From an uncultured Pelagibacteraceae bacterium (GTDB taxonomy: Bacteria > Pseudomonadota > Alphaproteobacteria > Pelagibacterales > Pelagibacteraceae), in assembly GCA_902604565.1 (NCBI GenBank), contig CACKZF010000006.1:1-42680 (forward strand): DNA of 42,680 bases, read 5' to 3'. Within the stretch, counting starts at the first letter, position 1. Each line of letters opens with the position of its first letter. The position numbers and the translations under genes were made by a program. Positions 7,702 to 16,065 of this stretch are shown here, one piece after another. Under the pieces are notes generated by a model. That model saw only the letters and a list, made by a program, of their open reading frames with translations, had not been told where the DNA came from and ran no database searches.

Positions 7702-8169
7702 ATGTCATTTCATCTTGCCACTAGAAAAGTTATTAAGGAATGGACAGACTACAATGAACATATGAATATGGCATACTATGTTCTAATTTTTGATCAAGCA
7801 TGGGAAACAATGCTTAATAAGTTTCACATGGGTGGTTCAAATGCACAAATTAATAAAAGAAGTACTATGGTTGTAGATACGAGAACTACCTATGACAATG
7901 AAGTGAAAGAAAATGATGAAGTAGATGTTTATTGCACCTTCTTTGATCATGATAAAAAAAGATTACATTTAAAATGCGAAATGTATGAAAAGAAGTCAAA
8001 AAAGCTTGCTGCAACTATTGAAAGCCTGTCGCTTTATATTGATCTGGATAAAAGAAAGGTCACAGAATTTGAACAAGATAAAATCCAAATAATGGATGAC
8101 TTTATAAATAAAAATAAGGTTTCTTTTAACTCAGAAAATTTAGTGTTTTCTGGTAAGTTAAAAAAATAA
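7702..8169 (+). CDS. cdhB: Betainyl-CoA thioesterase (hotdog fold)
   Basis: A 155-residue single-domain hotdog thioesterase. The DYNEHMNMAYYVLIFDQAWE segment (16-35) and the TRTTYDNEVKENDEVDV strand are typical of the thioesterase paired with carnitine dehydrogenase and BKACE in proteobacterial carnitine operons. It would hydrolyse betainyl-CoA to glycine betaine and CoA, the last step of the route begun by the genes at 4240-6071. In some bacteria this domain is fused to the dehydrogenase; here it is separate and on the opposite strand. A general acyl-CoA thioesterase is the alternative if the neighbourhood is misleading. Confidence 0.8.
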   Translation: MSFHLATRKVIKEWTDYNEHMNMAYYVLIFDQAWETMLNKFHMGGSNAQINKRSTMVVDTRTTYDNEVKENDEVDVYCTFFDHDKKRLHLKCEMYEKKSKKLAATIESLSLYIDLDKRKVTEFEQDKIQIMDDFINKNKVSFNSENLVFSGKLKK

Positions 8170-8172
8170 GTT

Positions 8173-9006
8173 ATGGAAATTAAACTTTTATCAGGAGCAC
8201 TAGGTGCAGAAATAACAGGGATAGATCTTAAAGATACATCTGATCAAAACATCAAGGAAATTAATAATTTATTATTAGAACACAAAGTTATTTTCTTTAG
8301 AGACCAAAAAATTAATGCTGAACAACATATAGCCTTAGCTGAAAAATTTGGACCATTAGAAACACATGCATATGTAAAAGGATTAAGTAAACACCCCGAA
8401 ATAGTAAGAATAATTAAAGCAGAAGACGAAAAAAACCAATGGGGTGAGAATTGGCATAGTGATGTTAGTTACAATGAAAAACCAACGAAAGCAGTAATAT
8501 TAAAATCAATTAAAATTCCTCCTGTTGGTGGTGATACATGCTTTGCAAACATGGAGCTTGCATGGGAAACATTAGATGAAGATATAAAAGAAAAGATAAA
8601 AGATAAAAAAGCAATCCATAGTTCTCTTGGCGCAGAATTTTTCATTGAAAAATATAAAAAAATGGAGGGAAATGAAAAAAGAAATTTTGATGAATATTCT
8701 AATGAACATCCAATAGTAAGAACACATCCTGAGACTGGAAAAAAAATTCTATTTGTCAATTGGACATACACAAAAAAAATAATTGGACTTGAACAAGAAG
8801 AAAGTGACGAAATTTTAAAAAAAATATTTGAACACCAAGCACGACTTGAATTAACCTGTAGATTTAGCTGGACTGAAAATACAGTCTGTATATGGGATAA
8901 TAGAAGTGTTATTCACTTTGCAATTGCAGATTTTTATCCAGGTAGAGGATTAGGATATGAAAGAGTAATGGATAGAATTGCTATTGAAGGTGACCACCCA
9001 CAATAA
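8173..9006 (+). CDS. TauD/TfdA family 2OG-Fe dioxygenase
   Basis: A 277-residue dioxygenase of the TauD/TfdA type. The facial triad is H95 and D97 (NWHSDVSY) plus H248 (SVIHFA), and R264 in GYERVMDR fits the 2OG carboxylate site. GAEITGIDL near the start and PPVGGDTCFANM (116-127) are standard family blocks. These enzymes hydroxylate taurine, aryloxyacetates, betaines or amines, often causing release of a leaving group. It sits between the betainyl-CoA thioesterase and a choline-dehydrogenase-like gene with 3-5 base spacers, so a quaternary amine substrate is plausible. It is shorter than gamma-butyrobetaine hydroxylases and lacks their extra N-terminal domain. Confidence 0.85.
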   Translation: MEIKLLSGALGAEITGIDLKDTSDQNIKEINNLLLEHKVIFFRDQKINAEQHIALAEKFGPLETHAYVKGLSKHPEIVRIIKAEDEKNQWGENWHSDVSYNEKPTKAVILKSIKIPPVGGDTCFANMELAWETLDEDIKEKIKDKKAIHSSLGAEFFIEKYKKMEGNEKRNFDEYSNEHPIVRTHPETGKKILFVNWTYTKKIIGLEQEESDEILKKIFEHQARLELTCRFSWTENTVCIWDNRSVIHFAIADFYPGRGLGYERVMDRIAIEGDHPQ

Positions 9007-9011
9007 ATACC

Positions 9012-10592
9012 TTGAAATTTGATTATTTAATAATTGGAGCAGGTACAGCAGGATGCGTTCTCGCTAATAGACTAACTGAACAAAGTAAAAATAAGGTTGC
9101 AATTTTTGAAGCTGGTAAAGATAGTGATATATGGAAAGTAAACATGCCCCTTGCAATACTGTATGCAATGCATGACCCAAAATATAATTATAAATATTAT
9201 TCTGAACCTGAGCCACACTTAAACAATAGAAAATTATTTTGTCCTAGGGGAAAGATGATTGGTGGTTGTTCCGCGCATAATGGAATGGTTTATGTCAGAG
9301 GAAATAAAAATGATTATGAGAGATGGGCTTCATTTGGGTTAAAAAATTGGTCTTACGAAAATGTTTTACCTTTTTTTAAAAAAATTGAGACATGGTCAGG
9401 TGGAGAAAATAATTATAGAGGTGGAAAAGGTATATTGCCTGTAAATCAATCAAATAACAAAAATCCCCTTTTTAAAGCTTTTTTGGACTCGGCTAAAGAG
9501 GCAGGACATAAAATAAATAGTGATATGAATGGAGAAGACCAAGAAGGCTTTGGAATGTACGATGTTACTATTCATAAAGGTCAGAGAGCAAGTGCTTCAA
9601 AATATTATTTAAAACCAGCTAAAAGTAGGGAAAATTTAAAAGTATTTACTGAGTCATTTGTAGAAAAGATTATTTTTGATGGCAAAAAAGCTATTGGAAT
9701 TCAAGTTAAAATAAAAAATGAAACGAAGACTATTTACGCAAATAAAGAAATTATTTTAAGTGGTGGATCAATTAATTCTCCACAATTATTAATGTTATCG
9801 GGTGTTGGTCCAAGCAATCATCTTAAAGAAAAAGGAATTGAAGTTATTCATGATTCAAAAGGAGTTGGAAAAAATTTACAAGATCATTTAGAAACCTATA
9901 TTCAACAAGAATGTAAAACTCCAGATACATTATATTCATATGTAAATAAATTTAATATGGTAAAGGTGGGTATCCAGTGGTTCTTAAACAAAAGTGGGCC
10001 CTGCTCTACCTCGTTTTTAGAAGCTGGTGGATTTTGTAAATCATCTCCAGATAAAAAATATCCAAATATACAATTTCATTTTTTCCCAGCATTTGTAATA
10101 GACCATGGTTTAGTAGATCCTGATAGACACGGATACCAATTACATGCAAGTTTAAACCAACCTAAAAGTAGAGGGGAAATTACTTTGAAAAGTTCAAACC
10201 CTTATGATTATCCAAAAATACAATTTAATTATTTAGAGGATGATTATGATCTTAAAGAAACAATAAAATGTGTTCGAGTAGCAAGAAAAATTTTATGTCA
10301 AAACTCTATGAAACCTTTTGCTGGTAAAGAAATTGGGCCAGGTGATAATGCAAATTCAGATGAGGAAATTGAAGAATATGTAAGATCAAAAGCAGAAACA
10401 GCATATCACCCATCATGTACTTTAAAGATGGGTATAGATGATATGGCAGTGGTAGATGAAAAATTAAAAATTCGTGGTCTTCAGAATATAAGGGTAGCCG
10501 ATGCATCTGTGATGCCAGAAATTACAAGTGGAAATCTAAATGCACCAACATTAATGATAGGTGAGAGAGCTGCTGACTTTATTTTGAATTAA
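9012..10592 (+). CDS. betA: GMC oxidoreductase, choline dehydrogenase-like
   Basis: A 526-residue FAD-dependent GMC enzyme. It shows the dinucleotide motif GAGTAG (9-14), the GMC signatures PRGKMIGGCSAHNGMVYVRG (78-97) and GGSINSPQLLMLSGVGP, and the catalytic pair H466 (YHPSCTLKMG) and N510 (SGNLNAPTLMIGE). The C-terminal block resembles E. coli BetA closely, and the TEPEP-like segment near residue 66 agrees. BetA oxidises choline to betaine aldehyde at the membrane and can go on to glycine betaine. The start is TTG at 9012, giving a protein that begins two residues before the Rossmann strand. No betaine aldehyde dehydrogenase follows directly. The substrate could be another alcohol, as GMC paralogues are numerous. 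Confidence 0.75.
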   Translation: MKFDYLIIGAGTAGCVLANRLTEQSKNKVAIFEAGKDSDIWKVNMPLAILYAMHDPKYNYKYYSEPEPHLNNRKLFCPRGKMIGGCSAHNGMVYVRGNKNDYERWASFGLKNWSYENVLPFFKKIETWSGGENNYRGGKGILPVNQSNNKNPLFKAFLDSAKEAGHKINSDMNGEDQEGFGMYDVTIHKGQRASASKYYLKPAKSRENLKVFTESFVEKIIFDGKKAIGIQVKIKNETKTIYANKEIILSGGSINSPQLLMLSGVGPSNHLKEKGIEVIHDSKGVGKNLQDHLETYIQQECKTPDTLYSYVNKFNMVKVGIQWFLNKSGPCSTSFLEAGGFCKSSPDKKYPNIQFHFFPAFVIDHGLVDPDRHGYQLHASLNQPKSRGEITLKSSNPYDYPKIQFNYLEDDYDLKETIKCVRVARKILCQNSMKPFAGKEIGPGDNANSDEEIEEYVRSKAETAYHPSCTLKMGIDDMAVVDEKLKIRGLQNIRVADASVMPEITSGNLNAPTLMIGERAADFILN

Positions 10593-10595
10593 CAT

Positions 10596-11543
10596 ATGGA
10601 AGCAAATAATAATACTAAAGGCATCCTATTTATTATGATAGGGATGGCTTTTTTTTCAATTCAAGACTCTCTTATAAAATATATATTTGAAGAAATTGCT
10701 TTGTTTGAGTTATATCTTGGTAGAACTATTGTTCAAGCTACAGTTCTTATATCTATATTCTTAATAACAAAGAAAAAATTTACATTAAAGACTCATTATC
10801 CTTTTTTAACTTTATTAAGAGTAATTTGTTTTTTCTTTGGTTTTAGTTTCTTTTACATTTCACTTACATTTATGTCTTTAGCTATGGTCAGCGCATTATT
10901 CTTTTCATGTCCTTTTTTCATGTCAATATTTGCTAAAGTATTTTTAAAAGAACAAATTGGAATTAGAAGATGGAGTGCAATAACCGTAGGATTTATTGGT
11001 GTTTTAATTGTGCTAAATCCAACTTTAGAGGACTTTAACTTTTTTAAATTGGCGCCAGTTGCATGCTCACTTTGTTATGCATGCTCTATGACAATTACAA
11101 AATATACATCTGAAAAAGATAATATTTATACTCAGTTAACTTTACTTTATATTTTTGCAGTAATTGCGAGTGTTATAATATTTTTAATAAGTGGTGATGG
11201 AAAGTTTAATAGTTTTTCCGATCCTACAATGCAGTTTATTTTTAGAGAATGGTTTGTAAATCCAGCTGTTTCTTGGCCTTACGTTTTTGTAATGGGTATT
11301 GTTACATCAATATCTTTTTTTTGTGTTTTTACAGCATATAGTATTGCTTCTCCGTCTGTGGTGTCTCTGTTTGAATATTCGTACATAGTTTTTGCAATGA
11401 TAGCTGGTTTCATATTATTTGAAACTATACCAGTACCTAGAACTTTTCTTGGAGCCGCAATAATTATTGGCGCAGGTGTATATATTTATTTTAGAGAAAA
11501 AATTCGAGGCCAAATGATTGCATCAGATACACCTAATAGATGA
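10596..11543 (+). CDS. EamA/DMT family transporter
   Basis: A 315-residue protein with about ten hydrophobic segments in two homologous halves, the EamA/DMT (drug-metabolite transporter) pattern. LIKYIFEEIALFELYLGRTI in the first half and AYSIASPSVVSLFEYSYIVF in the second are the standard family positions, and a basic tail (FREKIRGQ) follows the last helix on the expected cytoplasmic side. Such permeases move amino acids or small metabolites across the inner membrane. It is co-transcribed with the GMC and IPNS-type enzymes; its stop overlaps the next start as ATGA. The substrate cannot be deduced. Confidence 0.82.
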   Translation: MEANNNTKGILFIMIGMAFFSIQDSLIKYIFEEIALFELYLGRTIVQATVLISIFLITKKKFTLKTHYPFLTLLRVICFFFGFSFFYISLTFMSLAMVSALFFSCPFFMSIFAKVFLKEQIGIRRWSAITVGFIGVLIVLNPTLEDFNFFKLAPVACSLCYACSMTITKYTSEKDNIYTQLTLLYIFAVIASVIIFLISGDGKFNSFSDPTMQFIFREWFVNPAVSWPYVFVMGIVTSISFFCVFTAYSIASPSVVSLFEYSYIVFAMIAGFILFETIPVPRTFLGAAIIIGAGVYIYFREKIRGQMIASDTPNR

Positions 11544-12511
11544 TAAAAAAAAACTATATTCCAACAATAAATATTTCTTCTATTCTTGAAAAAGGTTTTG
11601 ATACAAAACCTACCCTTAAAATAGTTAAAGAAATTCAGAAAGCTTGTTTAGATGTTGGTTTTTTTCAAATTACAGGTCATGGTATAAAATTAAAAAATAT
11701 AAATAAAATTTGTAAGGTTGGAGAAAATTTTTTCAAACTAAATATAAAAAATAAACTTAAATTAGCTCCAAAAAAATGGAATAAAAAAAATAAAAATGTT
11801 TATAGAGGTTACTTTCCTAACGACGTAAATGGTAAAGAAGGACTAGATTTGGGAGATTTAAAAGTAACTAAGAAATATTCAAAAAGAGTAAAAAATCAGT
11901 ACATAGAATATTTAAATATTAAGCAATCATTTACCACAAATAATATTTCTAAATTATCTGATTATTATGATGATATATTTAATTTAAGTGAAATTCTTTT
12001 TAAAAGTATTATTAAAATCTATAATAAGGATACTGATATATCAAAAAAAGCATTTTCAAGATTAAAAACTTTAAGTACATTACGTTTTAATTATTACCCT
12101 AATCAAACAAAGCCTGTTGAAATTTCTAAACAAGATGGGGTTGCTCTTGGGTGTGAAACACATGTAGATAGTGGTATTTTCACAGTACTTTACCAAAATA
12201 AAAAGGGTGGTTTACAAGTACAAAACCGTAAAACAAAAAAATGGTACGATGTTCCCTTTAATAAAAATGCTTTAGTTGTAAATACTGGAAGAGCGCTTGA
12301 ATATTTAAGTAAGGGAAGATTTAAAGCAACTAATCATAGGGTATTATGGAACAAGCAAAAAAGGCTCTCAGTTCCTTTCTTTTTTGAACCCTCATATGAC
12401 TTTAAAATGAATCTTTCATTTTTAAATAAGAAAAAACTAACTAATAGCGGTCTCAGATACGATAAATTTCTTAATAAATCCCTTAAAAAATTCGTTGAAT
12501 ATCAAAGGTAA
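11540..12511 (+). CDS. Isopenicillin N synthase-type 2OG-Fe(II) oxygenase
   Basis: A 323-residue oxygenase with the N-terminal DIOX_N-like block (QKACLDVGFFQITGHGI, 33-49) and C-terminal 2OG-FeII_Oxy domain. Metal ligands are H208 and D210 (ETHVDSGIFTVLYQ) and H266 (ATNHRVLW); R275-L-S277 is the 2OG-binding RxS motif. It starts inside the EamA stop codon (ATGA) and closes this operon. The protein is unusually rich in lysine and asparagine, in line with the low G+C of the region. Relatives include ethylene-forming, deacetoxycephalosporin and gibberellin-type enzymes plus many bacterial hydroxylases of unknown substrate, so no reaction is proposed. Confidence 0.83.
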   Translation: MIKKNYIPTINISSILEKGFDTKPTLKIVKEIQKACLDVGFFQITGHGIKLKNINKICKVGENFFKLNIKNKLKLAPKKWNKKNKNVYRGYFPNDVNGKEGLDLGDLKVTKKYSKRVKNQYIEYLNIKQSFTTNNISKLSDYYDDIFNLSEILFKSIIKIYNKDTDISKKAFSRLKTLSTLRFNYYPNQTKPVEISKQDGVALGCETHVDSGIFTVLYQNKKGGLQVQNRKTKKWYDVPFNKNALVVNTGRALEYLSKGRFKATNHRVLWNKQKRLSVPFFFEPSYDFKMNLSFLNKKKLTNSGLRYDKFLNKSLKKFVEYQR

Positions 12512-12612
12512 GAATAATAATATAATTCTATAAAGCGATACATAACTCGTCGTAATTTCATATACGAAAGTGGGATCGGTCGTCTTTAAATTAATTTTTA
12601 AAGGAGGCTTTA
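12512..12612 (+). promoter_or_regulatory. Candidate structured 5' leader and Shine-Dalgarno of the LLM-TPP operon
   Basis: This 101-base gap precedes the LLM gene. It ends with a perfect Shine-Dalgarno, AAGGAGG at 12601-12607, six bases before ATG 12613. Two potential hairpins are visible: TCGTA (12550-12554) with TACGA (12563-12567), and CTTTAAA (12584-12590) with TTTAAAG (12597-12603), the second of which takes in the first bases of the Shine-Dalgarno. The middle segment GTGGGATCGGTCGTC (12570-12584) is more G/C-rich than its surroundings. It must contain the operon promoter, and it might be a cis-regulatory RNA. I do not recognise a known riboswitch class. Confidence 0.4.
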
Positions 12613-13782
12613 ATGAAGTTTGGTTATTTTTGTAATACTACAAATTGGACACACAAACCATATCACAAATTATTAGATGAAACTAAACAGATCACTGAAT
12701 ATTGTGATCAAAACTATTGGAATTCAATTTGGTTTACTGAACATCATTTTAACCATGAGGGAATGGAGTCATGTACTAATCCCTTAATGCTAGGAGCAGA
12801 TGCTGCAGCAAGAACAAAAAATATAAGAATAGGACAAGCAGCAAATGTAATAACTTTTCATAACCCAATTAGATTAGCAGAAGATATTGCTACACTTGAT
12901 CAACTTTCAAAAGGAAGAGTAGAAGTTGGTGTTGCAAGAGGAGTTTATGGGAGAGAGGCAATTAATTTAAACAAAGAAGCAGATTTAAAAGATCAGGCAA
13001 AAAATTTTAGATTATTTGCTGAAACATTAGAAATTTTGAAAAAAGCATGGTCAGAGAAATTTTTTAATCATGATGGAGAATTTTATACTTACCCATCACC
13101 AAATTATGTTTGGCAGCATGACATGAGCCCTCCAAGCGAAGAATTTATGAATATGGCAGATAGCACTATGAAAAAAATTAGTGTTCTTCCAAAGCCTTAT
13201 CAAAATCCACACCCTCCAATACATCAAGTTGTTGATGGTATAAGATCTATAGAGTGGGCAGCAGAAAATAATATAAATGTAATTATGTGGATACCTACAG
13301 TTAAAGCATTGAAAATAAGATTTGAAGCTTACAAAAATAAAAGATCTGAAGTTACTAAAAAAAATGTCCCTTTAGGTGAAGGCGTTACTCTCGTCAGAGA
13401 TATGTTTGTCGCTGACACTATGGAGGAGGCCAAAGAAAAAGCAGGCCAACATATGGTAAATTATATGAAATGGGTTTGTCATTGGAGAGGTCTTGGTAAT
13501 CACATGGATCCTGGTGAAGAGCTTCCAGAAACAAAGGGTAAATTAGATCTTCTTAATTATGAGTTTTTACATAAGAGAAATATGTTGTTTGGTACTCCTG
13601 AATATGTAACAGATAAGATTAAAGAACTACAATCAGAACTTAATCTTCAAAATCTTCAAGTCTGGTCTAACTTTCCAGGTGTTAAACATGAAGACTGTAT
13701 GAAAAGTATTAAACTATTCACTGAAAAAGTAATGCCTAATTTTAAAGATGATTTAGATACTGAAGTAAAAAAAGTATCGTGA
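12613..13782 (+). CDS. LLM class flavin-dependent monooxygenase
   Basis: A 389-residue luciferase-like monooxygenase. Family blocks are SIWFTEHHF (39-47), IGQAANVITFHNPIRLAEDI (72-91), LDQLSKGRVEVGVARGVYGRE (94-114) and the C-terminal GTPEYVTDKIKEL. An insertion around 150-190 (YTYPSPNYVWQHDMSPPSEE) distinguishes it from the 344-residue LLM protein at 3169. It should use reduced flavin and O2; no reductase gene is nearby. As the first gene of the operon with the strongest ribosome binding site in the window, it is likely the entry enzyme. Flavin-dependent ring opening of an N-heterocycle, as in RutA or trigonelline TgnB, would suit the hydrolase and aldehyde dehydrogenase downstream, but this is a hypothesis. 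Confidence 0.84.
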   Translation: MKFGYFCNTTNWTHKPYHKLLDETKQITEYCDQNYWNSIWFTEHHFNHEGMESCTNPLMLGADAAARTKNIRIGQAANVITFHNPIRLAEDIATLDQLSKGRVEVGVARGVYGREAINLNKEADLKDQAKNFRLFAETLEILKKAWSEKFFNHDGEFYTYPSPNYVWQHDMSPPSEEFMNMADSTMKKISVLPKPYQNPHPPIHQVVDGIRSIEWAAENNINVIMWIPTVKALKIRFEAYKNKRSEVTKKNVPLGEGVTLVRDMFVADTMEEAKEKAGQHMVNYMKWVCHWRGLGNHMDPGEELPETKGKLDLLNYEFLHKRNMLFGTPEYVTDKIKELQSELNLQNLQVWSNFPGVKHEDCMKSIKLFTEKVMPNFKDDLDTEVKKVS

Positions 13783-15479
13783 TTAAGACCAAGAATACCT
13801 TGACCGGTGGTCAAGCGGCAGTGAAATCATTAAAAAAAGAAAAAGTTAAACACGTCTTTGGTCTAATTGGTTCAGCAACCATGGAAATGTTTGATGCGTT
13901 ATATCATGAAAAAAAAATTAAATTTATAGGTGTAAGAGACGAAAGAACTGGAACGCATATGGCGGATGGATATGCACGAGCTTCTAATCAACCAGGTGTA
14001 ATAATTGCCGGTCAAAACGGTCCAGGAGCAACTAATCTAGTTACGGGTATAGCGCAAGCAAAAGCAGCATTTTCTCCTGTAGTATCTATTGCAGGTTTAT
14101 ATTCTACTAAAGATAAGATGGAGGATGCCTTTCAAGGACTTGATCAACAATCACTTTTTGATCCTATAACAAAAAAAACATGGACAGTAAAAAAGGCAAG
14201 TCATATACCAACGGCCTTTAGAGATGCTTTTAATCTTGCAATGTCACCACGCAGAGGACCAGTTTGTATAAACCTTCCAAGAAATGTTCTTTCTGATACT
14301 TCAAAGTTTAAGATTAATGAAAATAAAAAATCCTATAAAGCTGAAAGTGACTTAAAAAGTAAAAAGAATTCAATTGATAGAACTATAAAACTTATTCTCA
14401 ACTCAAAAAAAACAGTAATTGTTGCTGGAGGAGGAATAAAATATAATTCAAAATTTAAGTCTGTAACAAAGCTTGCTGAATTTTTAAATATTCCAATTGT
14501 AACTGCAGCAGGACATGGAGATGCAATTCCCTTCAGTCATAAGTTAAATGCTGGACAAATGGGACCTAGAGGAAATATTGTTGCATCAAGATTAGTCAAA
14601 GAAGCAGAGCTAATTATTGCAATTGGTACAAGACTTGGTTTCAATTCTACTTTCTATTCGTATGACAATATAAATAAAAATGCGAAAATTGTACAAATTG
14701 AGTTAGAAAAAACAATGATAGGAAGATACTTTCCAGTTAATGTAGGTATTCATGGCGATGCTGCTCTTGTGACAGATCAAATTTTAGCTGAGTTAAGAAA
14801 ACAAAAGAAAATTTTCAATTACGAAGAATGGACAAATAGCTTTTTATTAGAGAGATCAAAATTTCTTAAAGATAGAGATAATATAAAGTTAAAAAATTTT
14901 CCAATCCAACCGAATGGTCTATTCAGAGAATTAAGAAAAGTACTACCGAAAAATACTGCAATAACACTTGATGCTGGAACACTTTGTCTTCAAGCAACAG
15001 ATGCTTTAGAATATTACAATCCTCCTGCCCTTTTCACACCTCTTGATTTTGGTTTAGTAGGCTTCTCATTTGCATGTGGTTTGGGAATAAAGGTTGCAAA
15101 ACCTAATAAAACTGTCGTTAGTTTAATGGGTGATGGTGGATTTGGAATGACTATTTCGGAATTAAGCACAGCTGTAGAACATGGCATTAACACAATTACA
15201 ATAGTAATGAATAATAAAAGTTGGGGAGCAGAAAAAGCTTATCAAAAAGATTTTTATGGTGAAAGATATTTAGGAGCTGATATTCAAAGCCCTCCTTTTG
15301 ATGAAGTTGCTAAACTATATGGTGCTAAAGGAATTAAAGTTAAAAAATTATCAGAAGTTAATGAGGCTGTAAAAAGTGCATTAAAAGTAAATAAACCAGT
15401 TGTTATAGATGTTGATGTAGATCCAAAAGCGTTATACAGTTTTAGAAGAGATAGCTTTACACATAGAATTAAAAAATGA
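13779..15479 (+). CDS. Thiamine pyrophosphate-dependent enzyme, acetolactate synthase-like
   Basis: A 566-residue TPP enzyme with the three-domain ALS/POX layout: N-terminal pyrimidine-binding domain with catalytic E55 (VRDERTGTHMADGYAR), central domain, and C-terminal diphosphate-binding domain with MGDGGFGMTISEL...IVMNNKSWG. The AGQNGPGATNLVTGIAQA block (77-94) resembles sulfoacetaldehyde acetyltransferase (Xsc) and oxalyl-CoA decarboxylase-type enzymes. It is not clearly IlvB: no small subunit is present. Translation starts at GTG 13779, which overlaps the LLM stop as GTGA. Likely roles are decarboxylation of a 2-keto acid or acyl transfer on a C2 aldehyde in the same catabolic route. Confidence 0.83.
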   Translation: MIKTKNTLTGGQAAVKSLKKEKVKHVFGLIGSATMEMFDALYHEKKIKFIGVRDERTGTHMADGYARASNQPGVIIAGQNGPGATNLVTGIAQAKAAFSPVVSIAGLYSTKDKMEDAFQGLDQQSLFDPITKKTWTVKKASHIPTAFRDAFNLAMSPRRGPVCINLPRNVLSDTSKFKINENKKSYKAESDLKSKKNSIDRTIKLILNSKKTVIVAGGGIKYNSKFKSVTKLAEFLNIPIVTAAGHGDAIPFSHKLNAGQMGPRGNIVASRLVKEAELIIAIGTRLGFNSTFYSYDNINKNAKIVQIELEKTMIGRYFPVNVGIHGDAALVTDQILAELRKQKKIFNYEEWTNSFLLERSKFLKDRDNIKLKNFPIQPNGLFRELRKVLPKNTAITLDAGTLCLQATDALEYYNPPALFTPLDFGLVGFSFACGLGIKVAKPNKTVVSLMGDGGFGMTISELSTAVEHGINTITIVMNNKSWGAEKAYQKDFYGERYLGADIQSPPFDEVAKLYGAKGIKVKKLSEVNEAVKSALKVNKPVVIDVDVDPKALYSFRRDSFTHRIKK

Positions 15480-16063
15480 AATTAGAATTACGTAAGTTCA
15501 CTAAATTTGTAGATAAGACTTTTATTGAAGGTGGAAAAGAAGCTAAAGAACCTGTTTTGATGGTTTCTGTTGCTGCGGTTTTTAAAAATCCTTGGGATGG
15601 AAAAGGTTTTGTGGAAGACTTAAAACCTATTATTTTAGATCTAGCTCCTAAACTCGGAGATTTATTGGTTCCCGAACTTATAAAAGAAATAGGATCTCCT
15701 GATAAAATATTAGCGTATGGAAAAGCAGGTGTGGTTGGACTGAATGGAGAAATAGAACATGCATCAGCATTTATTCATACATTAAGATTTGGTAATAAGT
15801 TCAGAGATGCTGTTGGAGGAACTTCTTATTTAAGTTTTACAAACACAAGAGGTCCAGCTGGATCAAAAATATCTATCCCAATGATGCACAAAACAGACTC
15901 TGGTTTAAGACCATATTATCTTACACATGAGTTTACAATTCATGATGCTCCATTTGATGATGAAATTGTTATTGCAATTGGTGGCGCTTCGACAGGTAGA
16001 GCTCATGCAAGAACAGGTGATAGGTACCAAGATATGAAGGAGATGGGCATTGAACCAAAATAA
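15476..16063 (+). CDS. Amino acid synthesis (PF06684, former DUF1185) family protein
   Basis: A 195-residue soluble protein that I recognise as AA_synth/DUF1185 from blocks such as PVLMVSVAAVFKNPW (26-40), ILAYGKAGVVGLNGEIEHAS (78-97), DAVGGTSYLSFTNTRGPAG (112-130) and the C-terminal IAIGGASTGRAHARTGDRYQ. The family name suggests amino acid synthesis, but no reaction is established that I know of. It is often found beside LLM monooxygenases in proteobacteria, as here. Its ATG overlaps the TPP gene stop (ATGA) and it is followed two bases later by the hydrolase gene. An isomerase or hydrolase role on the LLM product is conceivable and unproven. Confidence 0.78.
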   Translation: MKLELRKFTKFVDKTFIEGGKEAKEPVLMVSVAAVFKNPWDGKGFVEDLKPIILDLAPKLGDLLVPELIKEIGSPDKILAYGKAGVVGLNGEIEHASAFIHTLRFGNKFRDAVGGTSYLSFTNTRGPAGSKISIPMMHKTDSGLRPYYLTHEFTIHDAPFDDEIVIAIGGASTGRAHARTGDRYQDMKEMGIEPK

Positions 16064-16065
16064 TA

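Noticed and set aside
8173-9006. TauD-type protein as gamma-butyrobetaine hydroxylase
   Set aside because: It would suit the carnitine context, but the protein is about 100 residues too short and lacks the extra N-terminal domain, so only a general TauD call is given.
12512-12612. Leader as a known riboswitch (SAM-II/SAM-V, glycine)
   Set aside because: Hairpins and Shine-Dalgarno placement invite it, but I could not match a conserved core to any class from memory.
13779-15479. TPP enzyme as sulfoacetaldehyde acetyltransferase (Xsc) or IlvB
   Set aside because: Some blocks are similar, but no phosphotransacetylase or taurine genes and no IlvN subunit are adjacent.
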